This document shows positions 1 to 8,562 of a stretch of 64,000 nucleotides of DNA, piece by piece. Origin of the DNA: Ruminococcaceae bacterium R-25 (GTDB taxonomy: Bacteria; Bacillota; Clostridia; Saccharofermentanales; Saccharofermentanaceae); assembly GCA_003149065.1 (NCBI GenBank), contig QGFZ01000001.1, forward strand, positions 1,302,001-1,366,000, given 5' to 3'. Below the pieces are notes generated by a model. The model was not told the DNA's origin. It saw only the letters and a list, made by a program, of their open reading frames with translations, and searched no databases. The translations under genes were made by a program, and so were the position numbers. Within the stretch, counting starts at the first letter, position 1, and each line of letters starts with the position of its first letter.

Positions 1-874
1 TAAAGTAAGATTTGCCATCTGCTCCAGCATAAACATTATTAATATCACCAAGAGCATCAAGATCCAGCCATTCATAATCTTTTGCATCCAAAGCTTTGAC
101 AATACTCTCATTAAGATCTACTTCATAGAATCTGTTGTCTTTTTCTGTGACAGCACAAACGAGAACTTTGCTTTCGTTAATCGGTACAATGAACGGTATA
201 TCCTGATAGTTGACACCGGCCTCTTTGAGTTCAATAGTAGTGTGTTTATCTTCGCCAGGAGATTGAACGTATAATTTGCACCGTCCAATGTTATTGTTAT
301 CGATAAATAAATAAGCTCCGATTAAAAATTCACCCAGTTTAAAGCGGCGGGAATAGGTAAAATCGGTTGTTCCCTTTGAATTAAGGATCTTTCCTGAATC
401 TAAATCGATCTCAGTTAACAGCAGATTCGAATTGAATGTCTTGGGGTCGTAATGGTTTACTGTCAGCGAGAGTATGCCGTCTTTATAAGATGTATCATTA
501 ATAAAGTCTGTGGCTGTAAATTCGTTTGAAAGGTCTATTTTCTTTACCTGTTTGGTTGCCTGATCGAAAACGGAAACAAGAACAAAATTCTCGGCTTTAT
601 CATAGTCGTCCGATCCGTCATCGGCTCTGTAAGAACCGCTTGCTACGATCACTATATTCTTTTCATCAGCGCCGGCCATGTTGATCAGGTAGCCGCCCAG
701 CATCCTGGAGGTATCTAATCCCAGATCAACTTTTGTTACTTCACTGTCAAACCACGGATCATCTTCGTTTATTATCTCAGCATTTTTCTTTTTGCCGTTT
801 CTGCATGATGCAACAGACATTGCCATTGCGAAAACCAGAACCAATGCAACGAATCTGAATAATATCTTTTTCAT
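1..874 (-). CDS. Putative lipoprotein, C-terminus beyond the left edge
   Basis: The frame stays open from an ATG at 874 to the left edge, giving about 291 residues with no stop. The N-terminus has two lysines, a hydrophobic stretch and a lipobox-like VASC ending near residue 24, so a lipid-anchored surface protein is likely. The rest is polar, with repeated short beta-like segments (for example SVFDQATKQVKKIDL and LLLTEIDLDSGKIL). These suggest a beta-propeller or TolB-like fold, but this is inference from periodicity alone. I recognise no family and assign no function. It is the last gene readable at this edge and is followed on its 5' side by a small basic protein gene on the same strand. 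Confidence 0.7.
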   Translation of the reverse strand, partial: MKKILFRFVALVLVFAMAMSVASCRNGKKKNAEIINEDDPWFDSEVTKVDLGLDTSRMLGGYLINMAGADEKNIVIVASGSYRADDGSDDYDKAENFVLVSVFDQATKQVKKIDLSNEFTATDFINDTSYKDGILSLTVNHYDPKTFNSNLLLTEIDLDSGKILNSKGTTDFTYSRRFKLGEFLIGAYLFIDNNNIGRCKLYVQSPGEDKHTTIELKEAGVNYQDIPFIVPINESKVLVCAVTEKDNRFYEVDLNESIVKALDAKDYEWLDLDALGDINNVYAGADGKSYF

Positions 875-1011
875 AAAGTATTTAGATATCCAGCCTTCCC
901 GGATTTTCACTTATCTTACACATTCTGGCCGAGTTCAATCACTAAATAGCCTTATCCTATATATCTTTGTGAATAAGTTCCCGTAATCAATGCATAGGTT
1001 TTCTTAAAGCG

Positions 1012-1284
1012 TTATCCAATATTTACCTGCTTTCCATCCGAATCAACCAATACAGGTGCCTTTTTGTTCTTGTCATATACGGCCAGCGGCTTTTTACAAA
1101 CTTTAGCTTTTCTCTTTGCGTTGCTGACAGCCTGCCTAGCTCTTTTATCCATATCTGCATCATCGGGAGAAAGAATTCCTGACTCAATCAACTTAGCGCT
1201 AGTAACACGCTTCTTGGCGACTTTGACTTCCATATTATCTATCTTCACAACATGCTTAATTACTTTTTTCTCTTCATCACCCAT
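1012..1284 (-). CDS. Small basic hypothetical protein (90 aa)
   Basis: A 90-residue, lysine-rich soluble protein with no signal peptide or membrane segment. The C-terminal half (residues about 55-90) is arginine/lysine-rich and then has a short beta-hairpin-like tail (AVYDKNKKAPVLVDSDGKQV). I chose this strand over the equally long overlapping frame on the other strand because an AAAGGAAG ribosome site lies about 8 bases before this ATG. The tail resembles small antitoxin-like or nucleic-acid-associated proteins only in general character. No partner toxin gene is adjacent, so no function is claimed. Confidence 0.6.
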   Translation of the reverse strand: MGDEEKKVIKHVVKIDNMEVKVAKKRVTSAKLIESGILSPDDADMDKRARQAVSNAKRKAKVCKKPLAVYDKNKKAPVLVDSDGKQVNIG

Positions 1285-1402
1285 GAGTAAGTACTTCCTT
1301 TCGTATTTTTGTATTATTTTAACTCAAAATGCGTAAAAATGTCCTGAAAGAAGTTTTTGGGTTTATCCTCCTATGAAAAGAAAGAACACCACTTTATCTT
1401 GC

Positions 1403-1485
1403 GAGTTCCGCAGGTATTTTCCTCAATCAGCTGCGGTCTGCTTTTAGAAAAATAGAAAAACCACCTGTGATACGAGTTCCGCAGG
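1403..1485. repeat. Two copies of GAGTTCCGCAGG, 71 bp apart
   Basis: GAGTTCCGCAGG occurs at 1403-1414 and 1474-1485. Flanking bases are loosely similar in the two copies (a CACCACTT/ACCACCTG-like run before each), which suggests an old duplication of a hairpin unit. The second copy lies inside the large hairpin at 1452-1533. The first forms a weaker hairpin with CTGCGG/CCGCAG arms. Confidence 0.5.
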
Positions 1486-1533
1486 CGCTTTAGCGCCGAG
1501 GACCTGTTTGAAGTATCACAGGTGGTTTTCTAT
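1452..1533 (-). terminator. Large branched terminator hairpin after tRNA-Arg
   Basis: Arms at 1452-1473 and 1513-1533 are complementary over about 21 bases with one extra A in a run. The inner 39 bases hold a second small hairpin, GGCGC-TTTA-GCGCC. Read on the minus strand the outer stem ends in T-rich sequence (TTTTTCTATTTTT), so it can act as an intrinsic terminator for tRNA-Arg and for read-through from the Rnf-like operon. The long stem and nested inner hairpin are larger than a usual terminator. Confidence 0.7.
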
Positions 1534-1538
1534 GACTT

Positions 1539-1615
1539 TGGTGATCGTGAGCGGATTCGAACCGCTGGCCTACCGCTTAGGAGGCGGTCGCTCTATCCAG
1601 CTGAGCTACACAATC
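1539..1615 (-). tRNA. tRNA-Arg (anticodon CCT), CCA encoded
   Basis: Read on the minus strand, a seven-base acceptor stem GATTGTG pairs with CACGATC (one T-G wobble). The D arm is GCTC-AGCTGGATA-GAGC. The anticodon stem ACCGC/GCGGT encloses loop CTCCTAA, giving anticodon CCT for AGG codons. The T arm is AGCGG-TTCGAAT-CCGCT, the discriminator is A, and CCA is encoded. It lies between the Rnf-like operon (17 bases downstream of its last stop) and a strong hairpin terminator. Confidence 0.95.
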
Positions 1616-1632
1616 AGGCGAACGAGATTATA

Positions 1633-2781
1633 TCACAAACCCGGGATACTATAAAGACACGTCTCTGCCAACATTATGACTAATGAGATGAGGATCAGGT
1701 AAAAAGGCAGACCGTCTATATATTTGGACTTGGACACGAAGATAAGTCTTCGTCTGATAACTGAAAGAAGTCCCGTCATGATGATATCCGAGCAGATAAT
1801 AAGAGCCAGGGCGACCAAAAGGTGCCAGACCTTCGGAAAACCGGGATTTGCAAGAAATATAACCGAAATAAATGCAGCAGCCATGGATACTTCACTGATG
1901 AAGTAACGAAGGCCGAAGATCGAGCTTCTGTAATTATGCCTTGCAGCATAGACCATTATCGAGCCTGAGAGGAGTGCGATTACCGCACAAACAGGTATTG
2001 CAGAGAGCCTGAAAAGCTCGCTGTCAGTAAAGATCTTTAAAACATAAAGAGAGGCCATGCACAAAAGACATACAACGGCAAATTCGCCCCTGGCGCTTAA
2101 GAATCTGCGAAGCTCGGAAACGTTGGCTACGGGAATATCCCAGAATTCCGTAAGTTTTTTGGAAGTAGCGCATCTCGGAGCACCGGTGATCCTTGAAATT
2201 ACCCAGCTCATAACGATAAGGAACATTACTGATGCAAGAAGAGAAACAAATACGAATCGCTTCTCGAAAATAAAGGTCATAAGGGTTCCGAATATTGAGC
2301 AGACGAGGGCTATGGCATAAGGGAGCATTACTTCCCTGCCAAACGCAGGCCTCGTGAACTTATCGTTATCGTCGTCCTTAAATCTTGCTACAGACATGAT
2401 TCCGATTGCCATTGGAATAAACCCAGCTATGGCATATGGCACGCATAAACCGAGCTGGTAGGAGTATTCTCCTGCTGCGACAAAGAGCGCTAATACAAAC
2501 GCAAATGTAATTACCGACAGGTTTCTCGGCATGAAGAATCTTAATGTTATTGCCCATGCAAAAAGACAGACAAATGAACATGCGGCAGGCCACCAAATGA
2601 CATTTCCCGAGATCATGAACTCGAGGCAGAGAGATACCATTGTATAGCCTAAAAGGAGTGAGGCTCTGGTCGACAGGTATCTTGCGGGTCTGACGTGGGA
2701 AGCCGTGAACTTTTCTTCCACGGGTCTTCTCATCTGCTCGTTATCGAACGGCGTATTGTATTTCTCAGTAAACAGGCCCAT
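1633..2781 (-). CDS. Unrecognised polytopic membrane protein of the Rnf-like locus
   Basis: About 382 residues with roughly ten hydrophobic segments and a short charged cytoplasmic-looking N-terminus. The ATG at 2781 is preferred over upstream in-frame starts: it overlaps the preceding stop as TAATG and has GGAAGG seven bases before it. The charged loop FKDDDNDKF and a hydrophilic stretch (ATSKKLTEFWDIPVANVSELRRF) separate two hydrophobic halves. It lacks the conserved cysteine motifs of RnfA and RnfE, so it is not simply one of those subunits. Translational coupling to the FMN-binding gene suggests it belongs to the same complex, perhaps as membrane anchor or quinone/ion-handling subunit; that is inference. 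Confidence 0.75.
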   Translation of the reverse strand: MGLFTEKYNTPFDNEQMRRPVEEKFTASHVRPARYLSTRASLLLGYTMVSLCLEFMISGNVIWWPAACSFVCLFAWAITLRFFMPRNLSVITFAFVLALFVAAGEYSYQLGLCVPYAIAGFIPMAIGIMSVARFKDDDNDKFTRPAFGREVMLPYAIALVCSIFGTLMTFIFEKRFVFVSLLASVMFLIVMSWVISRITGAPRCATSKKLTEFWDIPVANVSELRRFLSARGEFAVVCLLCMASLYVLKIFTDSELFRLSAIPVCAVIALLSGSIMVYAARHNYRSSIFGLRYFISEVSMAAAFISVIFLANPGFPKVWHLLVALALIICSDIIMTGLLSVIRRRLIFVSKSKYIDGLPFYLILISLVIMLAETCLYSIPGL

Positions 2782-4139
2782 TATGTTACCTTCCAGTTCA
2801 GATATTCCTTGAGGAATTTGTAGCATGTGTTGCAAGCCTTGACTACCGTTCTTGTCTGGTCGTAGCGGTTCGGAACAGGCTCAATGAACGACGCCATTTC
2901 GGTCATGGGGAGGTCGTCCAAGCTGTTCGTGATTATCTGGTCGTCGAAAGATTTGCCGGAGTTCAATCCGTCTTCGGTGGAATCGTAATCGACAGTACTC
3001 TTTTTGCTGTTATTATCGGTGTCTGTCTTCTTTTCGGGTTCGGTGTTGCTGTTAGGAATGGTCTGGCCGCGAAGCTTTGCTTCAATCTGCATAACGCCCA
3101 TATATCCTATAGCAACTTCGTCTTCATTGTAGATAGTATATATCTCAGGAGTTTTCTCAAATGAGAATACGACGTGCTTGTCATCGTTAAGGTATTCCAG
3201 GTCTTCCGCATCTTTCTGATAAAGGTGCAGGAGAATAAGATCAAGGCCGATCATGTATTTATCTTTGTCGTAGCCGGCACGGGAATTTTCGATGCACTCC
3301 ATCGCAAGCTCTACAAAAGGCCTGATATCGCATGTAACGCCCTTGACGATGTCCGTGGTACCGTCTGATTTCATCGCAAGCCTGTCGGGATCCTGGCACT
3401 CAAGGAGCGCGTGGCAGACATTATAGGACTGCGTAGCCCAGTCAAGACCGGAGATAACATAAGCACCCTTCAGAGAAGCTTCGCTCCTGTCCTGGTTTGT
3501 CTTATCAGTACTGAAGGCATCCCACTTAACCTTTGTAATAACACCGTTCTTTATTTCCATCTCGACATAGTCGATGTAACGGTTCCTGTCGTCGTACAGT
3601 CTCTGGGCATAGTAAACACCGTCGTTTAAGCCCGGAACGGTAATCTTTTCGTTATTGTTATCGTCAGTCTTCTGCTCTTCCTTTACGAAAGCTACAGGGA
3701 TCTGCTTGCCGATAAGTTTATCTTTTATAAGGTCCATATCACTGTCGCTTATAACGAATGCGTTATCTTCTTCGTTCTTATTGAGTGAAAGTCCCTTGAT
3801 CCTGGTGTTCTCGTAATCGAGTGATACGAGCATGCTCAGATCCTGTCCGTATAAAGACTTAACTGTCAGATCTAGCACATAGCCTGTCGGCGTACCGTCA
3901 GCATCGTAGCCGATATAGAAACCCTTGATCTCAGGATAGCTGTTTAAAGCCTTGGAGTTGACCTTTTCATAAGTTGCGGCTTCCATTACCACGTCGAACC
4001 TGCTGTGATAAAGGCTCTGCATGCGCTTATTGGCATTCTCGGAAGAGATGAAATACCCTCCGATGACAAGAGCAACGCTTAAGATAAAAAGCAGGACCGC
4101 CTCAGTAATAAGCTGCTTGAGCTGTGTATGCGTCATCAT
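2781..4139 (-). CDS. RnfG-like FMN-binding membrane-anchored protein
   Basis: A 452-residue protein with one N-terminal membrane segment (about residues 13-31) and a large outer region. Residues about 70-120 resemble the RnfG/NqrC FMN-binding fold (GFYIGYDADGTPTGYVLDL). A second unit (about 165-290) begins VPGLNDGVYYAQ and contains DIVKGVTCDI, which aligns by eye with the flavin-attachment motif D-x-x-S/T-G-A-T of flavinylated proteins and keeps the final threonine. An Asn/Lys/Thr-rich low-complexity linker follows, then a C-terminal ACNTC motif. Canonical RnfG is about 200 residues, so this is twice the usual size. It overlaps the RnfD-like gene by four bases (ATGA). Confidence 0.7.
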   Translation of the reverse strand: MMTHTQLKQLITEAVLLFILSVALVIGGYFISSENANKRMQSLYHSRFDVVMEAATYEKVNSKALNSYPEIKGFYIGYDADGTPTGYVLDLTVKSLYGQDLSMLVSLDYENTRIKGLSLNKNEEDNAFVISDSDMDLIKDKLIGKQIPVAFVKEEQKTDDNNNEKITVPGLNDGVYYAQRLYDDRNRYIDYVEMEIKNGVITKVKWDAFSTDKTNQDRSEASLKGAYVISGLDWATQSYNVCHALLECQDPDRLAMKSDGTTDIVKGVTCDIRPFVELAMECIENSRAGYDKDKYMIGLDLILLHLYQKDAEDLEYLNDDKHVVFSFEKTPEIYTIYNEDEVAIGYMGVMQIEAKLRGQTIPNSNTEPEKKTDTDNNSKKSTVDYDSTEDGLNSGKSFDDQIITNSLDDLPMTEMASFIEPVPNRYDQTRTVVKACNTCYKFLKEYLNWKVT

Positions 4140-5119
4140 GATACATCCACCTCCCTGGAATGGATCTTTCTTCTTGAAAGAGTTTTCGAGAAGAAATCCA
4201 ATACGAAAGATAAGAAATTAACTGCCATTACGGGCGCTAAGAGCGACACCATGGGTGATACGAACGGTTTTGTAACGAGCGTCAGGATGCCGCATGCGAT
4301 GCCTGCAAATACTCCCGCTGCAAACCTCGAAGGCATTGTGGTCATGTCTCCTAAAAGGAATACTGCAACAAATACCGCACCTGATGACATGACATATACG
4401 ATGAGCCCGTCGAAAGAAAATTCTCCTGATTCGAGAATAGTTGCGACAGGATAAAAGACAAATAAAGTGAGCACATAGGATACCGGAGAATAAAGTCTCA
4501 TGGTGCCCTTAAGTGTAAGAAAAAGACCTCCGACCAGAATACAGATGAAGCATGCGGTGCCGATCATGCCGGGATAGTTTCCGCTTAAAAGTTCTGTAAA
4601 CGAGAGGTTCGTAAGGTCAGGCAGAGCGCCGGGCTTTTTCTGTACGATAAGGCTCATCAGCTGGAGCCTGGAATTATCTTCTCCATAAGACAGGCCCTGG
4701 GTTCCGCTGGGCATAACGAGCTCGATAAATAGTCTGCCTGCACATGCAGGATTAATGATGTTGCTTCCTGCGCCGCCGAAGACCTGCTTGGTAACAATGG
4801 ATGCAAACAATACAGCCGCAAGAGCCGTAACAAGCGTTGTATCAGGGGGCAGCATGAGAGCGATAAGAAGACCTTCCACAAGGGAACTTAAGTCAAAGTA
4901 ATCGCCGCCTGATCTCCTTCCTGTTACCCTCACACAGAGATTATCGATCAAGGTGAAGGCTGCCATGGAGAACAGCATCAGTATAAGCGCCCTCAAGCCG
5001 TAATAGAAAATGCCGCAAACGATACAAGGCACCAGAGATACCAGGATCGTGATATAGATATACGGAGCGTTTTTCTCCGTATGGATAAAGGGCGCAAGCT
5101 GTCTATTATCAGAACTCAT
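4136..5119 (-). CDS. RnfD/NqrB-family membrane subunit, divergent
   Basis: A 327-residue polytopic protein matching the RnfD/NqrB family: an N-terminal RQLAPFIHTEKNAPYIY segment, the conserved GGAGSNIINPACAGRLFIE region and the later GNYPGMIGTACFICILVGG segment. In RnfD and NqrB a threonine in an SGAT-type motif between these two segments carries covalent FMN. Here that place reads YGEDNSRLQLMSL, with no threonine in register, so covalent flavin may be absent or displaced. It overlaps RnfC (ATGA) and the next gene (ATGA), so all are translated as a coupled set. Expected to sit in the inner membrane and move electrons or ions; direction is not deducible. Confidence 0.85.
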   Translation of the reverse strand: MSSDNRQLAPFIHTEKNAPYIYITILVSLVPCIVCGIFYYGLRALILMLFSMAAFTLIDNLCVRVTGRRSGGDYFDLSSLVEGLLIALMLPPDTTLVTALAAVLFASIVTKQVFGGAGSNIINPACAGRLFIELVMPSGTQGLSYGEDNSRLQLMSLIVQKKPGALPDLTNLSFTELLSGNYPGMIGTACFICILVGGLFLTLKGTMRLYSPVSYVLTLFVFYPVATILESGEFSFDGLIVYVMSSGAVFVAVFLLGDMTTMPSRFAAGVFAGIACGILTLVTKPFVSPMVSLLAPVMAVNFLSFVLDFFSKTLSRRKIHSREVDVS

Positions 5120-6636
5120 ACTTCTTTATCCCTCTCAAAAGGCAGCGTAATAGTATCTGAAGACTTCTTGTTCTTATTATCATCGTCATCAGAATAGTCT
5201 TCAAGAAGCGATGTCCCGCCCAAAGCAGGTGCCTCATAATTGTCATAAGTCATGTCTTCTAAGCCGCTGTTATCCAAAAGCGAATTGACTTCGATGATCC
5301 TGCCCTCACCCGCAAAGCTTGCGATAGCGGTAGTAAGATTAATGCCTGCAGGACATACATAGGAACAGGAACCGCATGCGATGCAGTCTCTCGCGCCCTC
5401 TTCAGACGCCTTCTGTCTTAAACCCTGGTTGAGCATCTCATAGATAGTATTAGGGGATAAGTTCATCGGGCAGCATTCAGAGCAAAGACCGCAATGGATA
5501 CAAGGGGTCTTCGGAACTTCTGCTCTTCTGACAGCTGAGATTACGGAAGTAGTCTTAACTACAGGCGTATGCTCAGGATCTTTTATCTCGATTCCCGTAA
5601 GGCAGTTGCCCCAGATTATCCTGTCGCTTCCGTTTCTTACATCCTGAGCATTTGAAAGGAGCTCTGATACGGGTGTTCCGATAGGAACGAGCATATTGTG
5701 TCCGCCTGAAGCGTCTCCAGTTACGGATACGATCCTGCTCATCATCGGGATATTATCTGATAATGCTTCCCAGCAGGCAAGCATTGTAGAACAGTTAAAG
5801 AGCACTGCCCTGCAAGACTTTTCGAGCGTCTCGCCAAGGACAAGGTTCTTGCCGTAAAGGGCTCTTGCAACGAGCCTGTAATAGCCCTGCGGGAAACGCT
5901 CCCTGAAAAGCTTTATGTCAAATTCCAGATCCTTAAAATCTGACTTGATCTTGTCGATTGAATTGGAAAGTGCCTTTCTCTGTTCCTTTCTGTTTTCGGA
6001 AATAAGGAAAACACACCTTGATGCTCCTACGGCTCTGGCGCACGCGCAGGCGCCCATAACAACATAATCGGGATATTCCGTAATCGCTACGAGATCGCAT
6101 GTAGAATAAGGCTCACTCTGAAGGCAGTTGACCAGGAAATCTTTTACGATCTCATTTCTTGCTCTTTTGAGCTTTGCTGCAGTCGGGATTCCTTCTCCGC
6201 CCATTCCGCAGATGCCTGCATCTCTGATAATGTTTATTGTCTCGGTAGCGCTGATCTTAAAGCCTGATCTGGGTTTGATCGAATCAAGCCTCGTTCTCTT
6301 CATGTCGTTAACGATGGTAACAGCAGGCGTAATTATTCCGTTAGGAAGCCTTATCTCGGAAATGTCGGAAACTTTACCGGATATTCCGCTGTGAACAGGA
6401 ACGGAGAACGCGCCTTTCTGAGGAACGCCGACGCACTGGCCGATCCTGACATAATCACCTGTCTTAACTGCAGGGACTGCCGGAACGCCGTAATGCATCT
6501 TCATTGGAAGGATTATCTTCGAAGGATAGATCCTCTCGAACATGATCTCCTTGACAAAAGGGGAACGCTTTGAAAAATTCAAAACGTCCCCTGTAAATAG
6601 TCCTCTGTAAAATGAATATCGTCTTCGGTCTGCCAC
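5116..6636 (-). CDS. RnfC-like iron-sulfur electron-transfer subunit
   Basis: A 506-residue RnfC-family protein. Two ferredoxin-type clusters are clear: CIHCGLCSECCP and CIACGSCSYVCP at about residues 385 and 425. The Rossmann-like region has CGMGGEGIPTAAKL, matching the family GMGGAGFPT motif. The usual GAECEP and PQGGEKQ signatures are replaced by CLQSEP and PQGYYRL, so NADH/FMN handling may differ from standard RnfC. The C-terminus is a short acidic and basic tail rather than the long repeat tail of proteobacterial RnfC. It starts at a GTG, 45 bases after rpoD, and overlaps the RnfD-like gene by four bases. Confidence 0.85.
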   Translation of the reverse strand: MADRRRYSFYRGLFTGDVLNFSKRSPFVKEIMFERIYPSKIILPMKMHYGVPAVPAVKTGDYVRIGQCVGVPQKGAFSVPVHSGISGKVSDISEIRLPNGIITPAVTIVNDMKRTRLDSIKPRSGFKISATETINIIRDAGICGMGGEGIPTAAKLKRARNEIVKDFLVNCLQSEPYSTCDLVAITEYPDYVVMGACACARAVGASRCVFLISENRKEQRKALSNSIDKIKSDFKDLEFDIKLFRERFPQGYYRLVARALYGKNLVLGETLEKSCRAVLFNCSTMLACWEALSDNIPMMSRIVSVTGDASGGHNMLVPIGTPVSELLSNAQDVRNGSDRIIWGNCLTGIEIKDPEHTPVVKTTSVISAVRRAEVPKTPCIHCGLCSECCPMNLSPNTIYEMLNQGLRQKASEEGARDCIACGSCSYVCPAGINLTTAIASFAGEGRIIEVNSLLDNSGLEDMTYDNYEAPALGGTSLLEDYSDDDDNKNKKSSDTITLPFERDKEV

Positions 6637-6681
6637 TATAAATTATCCCCAAAAGGAAGGTTACTTAAGCTGACAGGCTAA

Positions 6682-7734
6682 TCAGTCGGAATAACCTTCG
6701 AGCTTCTTTGACTTAGGCGATCTGTTGAGCTTTCTGATGGCTTTTGCCTCGATCTGTCTGATACGCTCACGTGTAACGCCGAGCTTCTTACCGACCTGCT
6801 CGAGTGTCATCGGAACGCCGTCCTTAAGACCGAATCTTAATTCGATAACTCTTCTTTCTCTGTCTGTTAAGCCGTTCAAAGCCTGGATCAAGTCTTCCTT
6901 CAAAAGGATCCTTGCAACCTCTTCTTCAGGTGCAGCGAGCTCATCGTTGGAGATAAAGTCAACCAGGTGGCTGTCCTCTTCCTCACCTACAGGCTTATCG
7001 ATGGAGATAGGATCCTGTGAGATCTTCTGGATCTCTCTGATCTTTGCAACTTCCATGCCCATAGCTTCAGCAAGTTCTTCTGTAGTAGGCTCTCTGCCTA
7101 AATCCTGAACGAGCTGGCGCTGAACTCTTGTAAGCTTATTGATAGTCTCAACCATATGAACAGGGATTCTGATCGTTCTTGCCTGGTCAGCGATAGCTCT
7201 CGTGATTGCCTGGCGGATCCACCATGTTGCATATGTGGAGAACTTAAATCCCTTTGTGTAATCGAACTTATCAACAGCCTTGATAAGACCGATGTTACCT
7301 TCCTGAATAAGGTCAAGGAGTGAGAGACCACGGTTCATGTACTTCTTAGCAATAGAAACAACGAGTCTCAGGTTGGAGTTGATAAGGAGCACCTTTGCTT
7401 CCTCATCGCCCTTTGCCATTCTCTGGGCGATATCCTTCTCCTGCTCTGCATCCAAAAGTTCGATCTTACCGATCTCCTTGAGATACATCTTCACGGAGTC
7501 ATCTACGACATTGGCATCCTCGCCGTCGCTGTCGAGATCTGTATCGTCGTTATCAAGATCGGGATCGCTGATCTTAACGCCGCCGTTTTCGAGCTCAGCT
7601 CTGAGATTGATCATCTCATCGGGTTCGATCTTATATGAATCTGTGATTGCTTCGAACTCTGTCTCAGTAATCTGATTCTCATTCTTCTCTGCAAATTTCT
7701 TTGCCTGTGCCAGTGCTTTCTCAAAATCTGTCAT
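6682..7734 (-). CDS. rpoD: Primary RNA polymerase sigma factor (RpoD/SigA)
   Basis: A 350-residue housekeeping sigma factor that directs RNA polymerase to -35/-10 promoters. Region 1.2-2 is clear ([16 protein letters not shown], then [27 protein letters not shown] and [17 protein letters not shown]). Region 3 has [13 protein letters not shown] and region 4 ends with the helix-turn-helix [20 protein letters not shown]. The acidic N-terminus is short, as in Gram-positive SigA. Ribosome site GAGG lies ten bases before ATG. Unusually, dnaG is not adjacent; instead a zinc-ribbon membrane protein lies upstream and the Rnf-like operon follows after 45 bases on the same strand. Confidence 0.97.
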   Translation of the reverse strand: MTDFEKALAQAKKFAEKNENQITETEFEAITDSYKIEPDEMINLRAELENGGVKISDPDLDNDDTDLDSDGEDANVVDDSVKMYLKEIGKIELLDAEQEKDIAQRMAKGDEEAKVLLINSNLRLVVSIAKKYMNRGLSLLDLIQEGNIGLIKAVDKFDYTKGFKFSTYATWWIRQAITRAIADQARTIRIPVHMVETINKLTRVQRQLVQDLGREPTTEELAEAMGMEVAKIREIQKISQDPISIDKPVGEEEDSHLVDFISNDELAAPEEEVARILLKEDLIQALNGLTDRERRVIELRFGLKDGVPMTLEQVGKKLGVTRERIRQIEAKAIRKLNRSPKSKKLEGYSD

Positions 7735-7809
7735 TGATAGAAAACCTCATAGATCGTCAATTGTAATTGTCCAAAACCAAATCTGGCCGTAAGTTCCGGC
7801 CGGAAAAGA

Positions 7810-8562
7810 TTACTTGCTGGGTACGGGTGTAGGTGTTGAGATCTTTACTGATTCCTGAACATCCGTCTTTAAGCCGTCTTTGGATACAGAGATTATTGTG
7901 CCGGGTGTGTAAATGTACATCTCGACATCGTCAGATTCAAAACCGCGCTTTGCAGCACGAAGATTCATGTAATTCGTATAGAACTGCTGTGCTTCGCCCT
8001 CAGTAATGTCTTCTGAAAGACCGATCTTAATGTACTGACATGAAAGTCCGTAGATATTGATCTGCTTGTAATCAAAATTTCTCTCTGTATCGTTCGTAGC
8101 AAAGATCATGTCAACTTCTGAAGTGATCGCTTCATTCAGTGACTTGCGTGAAAAATAGAGCGGGAAAGCGATAGCGAGGATTATTGCTACTACTAAGACA
8201 AATCCTCCGATCATTCCGATCATAAGCTTTTTAGGAGCTTTTACGTCGTTAGGAGAGATCTCAAACTCATTGGGCTTGAGCTTTGCTTCTGCTGTCTGTG
8301 TCTTGGAAGTCTTTTCTCTCTGAACTGCCTTCTCAACAACATCCGGCATTACCGGGTTGGAATAATAGTGCTTGGTGCCTGAAGTGGTATTCTTCTCAAA
8401 CTTCTCGTTCTTGAACTCATATCCGTCAGGATTCTCGAGGATCTTAACTGCTTCTTCTGAAGGGAAAACGCAATTACAGAATACGCACTCACAAAGTTCG
8501 TCTCTGTCATCAAACATAACGAGCGAACCACAGTTCTTGCACATACCTTGTTTAGTCGCCAT
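7810..8562 (-). CDS. Zinc-ribbon, single-pass membrane protein
   Basis: A 250-residue protein with an N-terminal zinc ribbon (CKNCG near residue 8 and CVFCN near 27), a polar linker, one membrane helix at about residues 115-137 (MIGMIGGFVLVVAIILAIAF) and an outer domain of about 110 residues ending in a Thr/Pro tail. The architecture is a cytoplasmic metal-bound sensor or scaffold linked through the membrane to an external domain, but no family is recognised. It heads the run leading to rpoD and has a good minus-strand promoter upstream. A second zinc-ribbon/membrane protein at 46345-47907 has a similar plan. Confidence 0.8.
   Translation of the reverse strand: MATKQGMCKNCGSLVMFDDRDELCECVFCNCVFPSEEAVKILENPDGYEFKNEKFEKNTTSGTKHYYSNPVMPDVVEKAVQREKTSKTQTAEAKLKPNEFEISPNDVKAPKKLMIGMIGGFVLVVAIILAIAFPLYFSRKSLNEAITSEVDMIFATNDTERNFDYKQINIYGLSCQYIKIGLSEDITEGEAQQFYTNYMNLRAAKRGFESDDVEMYIYTPGTIISVSKDGLKTDVQESVKISTPTPVPSK

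Noticed and set aside
1064-1336. Opposite-strand 90-codon frame over the small basic protein gene
   Set aside because: No good ribosome site; hydrophobic residues follow from the lysine codons of the real gene read backwards.
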